A program made the translations under genes and the position numbers. DNA of 64,000 nucleotides from NCBI RefSeq assembly GCF_002843235.3, contig NZ_CP031123.2, positions 3,596,001 through 3,660,000 of the forward strand, written 5' to 3'. Shown here one piece after another: positions 61,266-64,000 of the stretch; the first letter of the stretch is position 1, and every line of letters begins with the position of its first letter. The notes beneath the pieces were generated by a model. The model had not been told where the DNA came from. It saw only the letters and a program-made list of their open reading frames with translations, and did not search any database. The stretch comes from Providencia huaxiensis (GTDB taxonomy: Bacteria; Pseudomonadota; Gammaproteobacteria; Enterobacterales; Enterobacteriaceae).

Positions 61266-61649
61266 TTATTTACTCGCTGCCTTGACTGCCGACAAAAGCA
61301 CACCGCGAGCCAACCCCTGCCAAAAACACCAAAATACAAAGAATGGCACGACAACCCACTGACTTGTTATGAATAGGATAATCACACCGATCGCTGTCAA
61401 TAAAATCACCGTTCGATAAATCCATTCATCAAGCGGTATGAGAAGCTTTTCGAAGCCCTCAAAGGTATATTCATAATCTTTATTGGATAAAAAAGGCGTG
61501 AGAGTAAAAAATAATTTAAAGCCGTGAAGTGAAATGTACGTATTGATGATCACCACAGAAATATAGTTACCTACGCCCGTATCACAAAAGATAACCAGTG
61601 AGTAAATAATGATAAATAGAGTAGGAATTAGCGGAATGTATTTGCGCAT
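61266..61649 (-). CDS. Multi-pass membrane protein of unknown function inserted between S and V
   Basis: The product has 127 residues with three or four hydrophobic segments: IPLIPTLFIIIYSLVIF, ISVVIINTYISLHGFKLFF, and two in WIYRTVILLTAIGVIILFIT and VVPFFVFWCFW. I recognise no family. P2 has S and V nearly adjacent; here this gene and 88 bases of spacer separate them. It is on the late-gene strand, three bases before V. An immunity or superinfection-exclusion role is conceivable but not shown. Confidence 0.7.
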   Translation of the reverse strand: MRKYIPLIPTLFIIIYSLVIFCDTGVGNYISVVIINTYISLHGFKLFFTLTPFLSNKDYEYTFEGFEKLLIPLDEWIYRTVILLTAIGVIILFITSQWVVVPFFVFWCFWQGLARGVLLSAVKAASK

Positions 61650-61737
61650 GGCAACCTCAAAAAAATGATTTTCTTAAGCGTGCCATTGATAGTGTATTGA
61701 TTGCAGCTACTGCCTTTTGTGCAGTCGGTGATACACA

Positions 61738-62355
61738 TTATCGAGAGAGGAAATCAATAATCTGACTTTCAATATGCCTGATTTCTTGCGGAGTGAGCCC
61801 TAACAACTGGCGTGATGGATAGGTTATTTTTGCATTACCAATACGCTCTGTTAAACCGAATTGGTGTACACCGGCGATGTTTGCTGCTGAAGGCAAAAAG
61901 TAAATGACGGCTTCTTTATCGCCACTGTATGCACGTAAAAAACGGGCAGTGGCGAGCTTTTTAAACATGCGGGTTTGCTTGGTTTTACGCGCTGTACTGA
62001 TTTTATCTTTCTTGATGCTGATATAGCGCTGAATATCTGATTTACGAAATGAGCGCTGCGCTTTTTTATTCGCGTCTTGGCCAGTGATTGTTTTGCTATT
62101 ACCACGCCAATTCCGTAAGGTACGTTTTTGGCCATGCCACATAAATTGGATTTCACGTTGTACCGTGATGAAATTCGCTTTACGTTTGGTATATGGGCTG
62201 CCATCCGGATTTTTTTGTTGTGAAATGCGCTTAATTTGAGAACGGCGTAAATCGCGAGTGATTTCTTTGGCGAGCTGCCGGCGCTGGCCTTGCGACATGC
62301 GATTTAATAAATGCGTTAATTCACTGTCAAGTTGACGCAAAGTATCATCATTCAT
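61738..62355 (-). CDS. S: P2 gpS-like tail completion protein (virion morphogenesis)
   Basis: The protein is needed to finish the tail and join it to the head. From ATG 62355 it is 205 residues, starting MNDDTLRQLDSELTHLL; a start at 62370 would add five residues. I chose 62355 because it overlaps the R stop as ATGA. Features: SQGQRRQLAKEITRDLRRSQ, NPDGSPYTKRKANF and VHQFGLTERIG, typical of the family. Confidence 0.9.
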   Translation of the reverse strand: MNDDTLRQLDSELTHLLNRMSQGQRRQLAKEITRDLRRSQIKRISQQKNPDGSPYTKRKANFITVQREIQFMWHGQKRTLRNWRGNSKTITGQDANKKAQRSFRKSDIQRYISIKKDKISTARKTKQTRMFKKLATARFLRAYSGDKEAVIYFLPSAANIAGVHQFGLTERIGNAKITYPSRQLLGLTPQEIRHIESQIIDFLSR

Positions 62356-62780
62356 TGTGTGGTGCGCCATTCATCAAAAGGGTTTGCAGGCTCAGGGGTG
62401 GCCTCAATCACATATTTTCCGTCTTTATCAATCGCTAATACGCGCTCAGTGAGATTTAAATCAATACTAATGTGGGCGGTTTTATTATCTAAAATCACCG
62501 CTTCAAATCTAAAATCTTGTTGCCGCTTAGCAGGGTTCGCCGAAATATCAGACTGATTTTTTCTTAGCCAGTCATTGACTACGGCAATTAAGACATTCTG
62601 ATCACCTGAATAACGTTCAATAATGATATTGGCGGTGTATTCATATTCAAAACTGGGCGTTTCTTCCAAGGTGGAAATAATCCGCCCATTTTCAACAAAT
62701 AAATACAGGTTTTCAGGGTTATCTTTGAGAAACGGAATTTTACTGTCTAAGTACGCCCGTAAGCTAGTGAGTTTTTTCAC
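62352..62780 (-). CDS. R: P2 gpR-like tail completion protein
   Basis: The 142-residue product from GTG 62780 begins KKLTSLRAYLDSKIPFLKDN, aligning with the P2 gpR start. A clear AGGAG lies eight bases upstream, so I prefer it to the ATG starts at 62795 or 62813. It continues FVENGRIISTLEETPSFEYEYT and DWLRKNQSDI. It overlaps the end of Rz by 17 bases and S by four. Confidence 0.85.
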   Translation of the reverse strand: MKKLTSLRAYLDSKIPFLKDNPENLYLFVENGRIISTLEETPSFEYEYTANIIIERYSGDQNVLIAVVNDWLRKNQSDISANPAKRQQDFRFEAVILDNKTAHISIDLNLTERVLAIDKDGKYVIEATPEPANPFDEWRTTQ

Positions 62781-63324
62781 CGTTCCGCTCCTCATCAAAT
62801 AATTCGATCGCACCCAATTGAATATTGGTGGTTTCTAAGGCCGCGAGTAAAGGGTCAACCATCAAAGCCAAATCGCAATAAGTTAGAACCCGTCCGGTAG
62901 CGGTGGGGGTACTTGCTGGGTTAGTGTTTTCGGAATGGGAACGCATTGCGTTTGCACGGATACGGTAGGCGTTGTCGAGCACCCGATCAGCAAGATACTT
63001 AGGCACAGGTAAATCACACGTTGGCTCGTTTTTAAGAAGGGTTTTATATTCAATTTTTCTTTCCTCGGCGGCGGCACGTTGAATAATACCGCGACGATAG
63101 GCATCACCCGCGATTTGATTTGCACGGTGAAAACTTAATGATTGCTCAGAGATCAGCGCGGATTTTTTATCAACGTCTAACGAAAGTTGTTGGTTTTCTG
63201 CCGTGAGTATGCCGACTCGTTCATTAAGCCGATCTATTTTTTTGAGACCTTGCCAGCCGGCGAATATGACACCGGCGACAAGGAATAATGCGAAAGCGAT
63301 TACCCACTTTTTCATATTAAACAT
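62764..63324 (-). CDS. Rz-like inner-membrane spanin (LysB position)
   Basis: The i-spanin has one N-terminal membrane segment (KKWVIAFALFLVAGVIFAGW), then a long periplasmic coiled coil (RLNERVGILTAENQQLSLDV). With its outer-membrane partner it fuses the two membranes at the end of lysis. Several starts are possible (63342, 63324, 63315); 63324 keeps a short cytoplasmic tail before the span. The Rz1 partner is encoded inside it in another frame. Confidence 0.8.
   Translation of the reverse strand: MFNMKKWVIAFALFLVAGVIFAGWQGLKKIDRLNERVGILTAENQQLSLDVDKKSALISEQSLSFHRANQIAGDAYRRGIIQRAAAEERKIEYKTLLKNEPTCDLPVPKYLADRVLDNAYRIRANAMRSHSENTNPASTPTATGRVLTYCDLALMVDPLLAALETTNIQLGAIELFDEERNGEKTH
62883..63053 (-). 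CDS. Rz1-like outer-membrane lipoprotein spanin, nested in Rz
   Basis: In another frame of the Rz gene a short secreted lipoprotein is encoded: a hydrophobic leader IYLCLSILLIGC with lipobox LIGC, then a small proline-rich mature part (QQVPPPLPDGF). This is the typical o-spanin. No ATG lies close to the leader; TTG at 63053 (56 residues) or GTG at 63017 (44 residues) are the likely starts, and I chose the longer one. The nested layout is known for lambda and P2 LysB/LysC. Confidence 0.75.
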   Translation of the reverse strand: MNIKPFLKTSQRVIYLCLSILLIGCSTTPTVSVQTQCVPIPKTLTQQVPPPLPDGF

Positions 63325-63357
63325 AAGCTTTTCGTCTCGCATTATTGGGTTCAAACA

Positions 63358-63801
63358 TCACAACATCGCCCACCCTTTTTCAAACTGCTCATCACTGTAT
63401 GGCTGCTGACCGTTTTCAACATGAACTATCGCTTTAGCGATTTTGAATGCCGTTTCTTTGTCATAAACATCAAGGCAATCATGACGACCAAAGCCCGTTT
63501 CTTTACAGACACGATTAATATAACCCTCTGTATTATTACGGTCTTTTGCCGGCGCCCAACGTTCAATAATTTCTTCCACCGTATCAATTTTGCCGCAACC
63601 AACCCCTTGTTTTCCTGCATAGGTTGAATAGGTTCGCAAAAGCTTGAATAATGCGCGAATACCGTATTCAGGTTTCTCAAAACGGCTATGACGGGGCTCA
63701 ATGCTAGGGTCAAAGGCCAGCTCCCCTCGCCATGGGTTTCTCGGGTTATAATCAATATTGCCCGGATTATTGTTGCGTATGCCGCGTGGTACGTTAGACA
63801 T
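63358..63801 (-). CDS. Probable phage endolysin (structural protein P5-like)
   Basis: The 147-residue protein begins SNVPRGIRNNNPGNIDYNPR and has WRGELAFDP, GIRALFKLLRTYSTY and a C-terminal GRHDCLDVYDK. The GIRNNNPGNI family is often annotated as a phage structural protein or peptidoglycan hydrolase. Its position between holin and spanins makes an endolysin the natural reading. ATG at 63801 follows GGAGGAAAA; a longer frame to 63909 runs into the holin gene. Catalytic residues cannot be assigned from sequence alone. Confidence 0.7.
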   Translation of the reverse strand: MSNVPRGIRNNNPGNIDYNPRNPWRGELAFDPSIEPRHSRFEKPEYGIRALFKLLRTYSTYAGKQGVGCGKIDTVEEIIERWAPAKDRNNTEGYINRVCKETGFGRHDCLDVYDKETAFKIAKAIVHVENGQQPYSDEQFEKGWAML

Positions 63802-64000
63802 GTTTTCCTCCAGTAAAGCGTGACCATAAATAGGAAAGTCCGATACTTCCCATCGCACCAAATACACCGGTGGTGAATAGGGTGATATAAATGCTCTGAT
63901 TTCCCTCAATACAGAGCAATCCGCCTAACAACCCGACAAAGCCGGAAACGACCATTTGCATAAAAGCCGCAAACCAGCTCCACGGGGCATTATTCGTTTT
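63794..64000 (-). CDS. Phage holin (partial, C-terminal part)
   Basis: The frame enters at the right edge and stops at 63794. It reads NNAPWSWFAAFMQMVVSGFVGLLGG, then TLFTTGVFGAMGSIGLSYLWSRFTGG, two membrane segments with a small charged end. The stop overlaps the lysin start by eight bases. This is the expected P2-like holin before the endolysin. The N-terminus lies outside the window. Confidence 0.7.
   Translation of the reverse strand, partial: KTNNAPWSWFAAFMQMVVSGFVGLLGGLLCIEGNQSIYITLFTTGVFGAMGSIGLSYLWSRFTGGKHV

Overview
The window is enterobacterial chromosome from the Morganellaceae, most like Providencia. The evidence is moderate AT content, MetJ, HslV, TpiA and MetF proteins close to E. 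coli, and the neighbourhood argC-argE / met cluster / priA-cytR-ftsN-hslVU-menA-rraA-zapB-glpFK / fpr-yiiR-yiiQ-tpiA / sbp-pfkA. The species cannot be fixed from sequence alone.

Layout: 0.0-14.0 kb holds arginine and methionine biosynthesis (argC partial, argE, metF, metL-metB, metJ) with visible ARG boxes and tandem met boxes, plus ppc and a gadB-gadC glutamate-dependent acid-resistance pair. Compared with E. coli, the block from metF to ppc is inverted and gadBC lies inside it. 14.4-23.9 kb holds an outer-membrane barrel, rpmE, priA, cytR, ftsN, hslVU with a candidate sigma-32 promoter, menA and rraA. 23.9-24.5 kb is an array of four ~121 bp repeats with nested inverted repeats; relatives of the same element lie at 41.7-41.9 kb. 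Both sets abut the stop codon of a minus-strand gene (zapB, sbp). 24.5-28.2 kb holds zapB and the glpFK operon, in which glpF is split by a complete IS1-family element with an exact 8 bp target duplication. 28.4-32.3 kb is a large M66-like metalloprotease gene with an unusual HExxxH motif. 32.3-36.8 kb holds emrD, fpr, yiiR-like, yiiQ-like and tpiA. 37.2-41.6 kb is an OmpG porin / secreted GH3 glycosidase / OmpG porin cluster, with a perfect CRP palindrome before the glycosidase. 41.9-48.5 kb holds sbp, pfkA, a coupled plsC-like/cdsA-like phospholipid pair, the lipoprotein protease loiP, a HutD/Ves protein and a dinJ-yafQ toxin-antitoxin operon.

From about 48.6 kb to the right edge is the late half of a P2-like prophage. 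All its late genes are on the minus strand: holin, lysin, Rz/Rz1, R, S, V, W, J, I, tail fibre, fibre assembly, FI, FII, E (+E' by -1 frameshift), T, U, D and ogr. Two extra genes look like morons: a membrane-anchored 243-residue protein between the prophage edge and ogr, flanked by near-identical hairpins, and a 127-residue multi-pass membrane protein between S and V. Capsid, replication and integrase genes lie beyond the window. Paired GTCCAC repeats at 48.59-48.80 kb mark the probable attachment region.

The most unusual items are the structured repeat family, whose outer stem changes sequence while keeping its pairing; the M66-like protease with HExxxH; the porin-glycosidase cluster in the tpiA-sbp interval; and the two phage morons.
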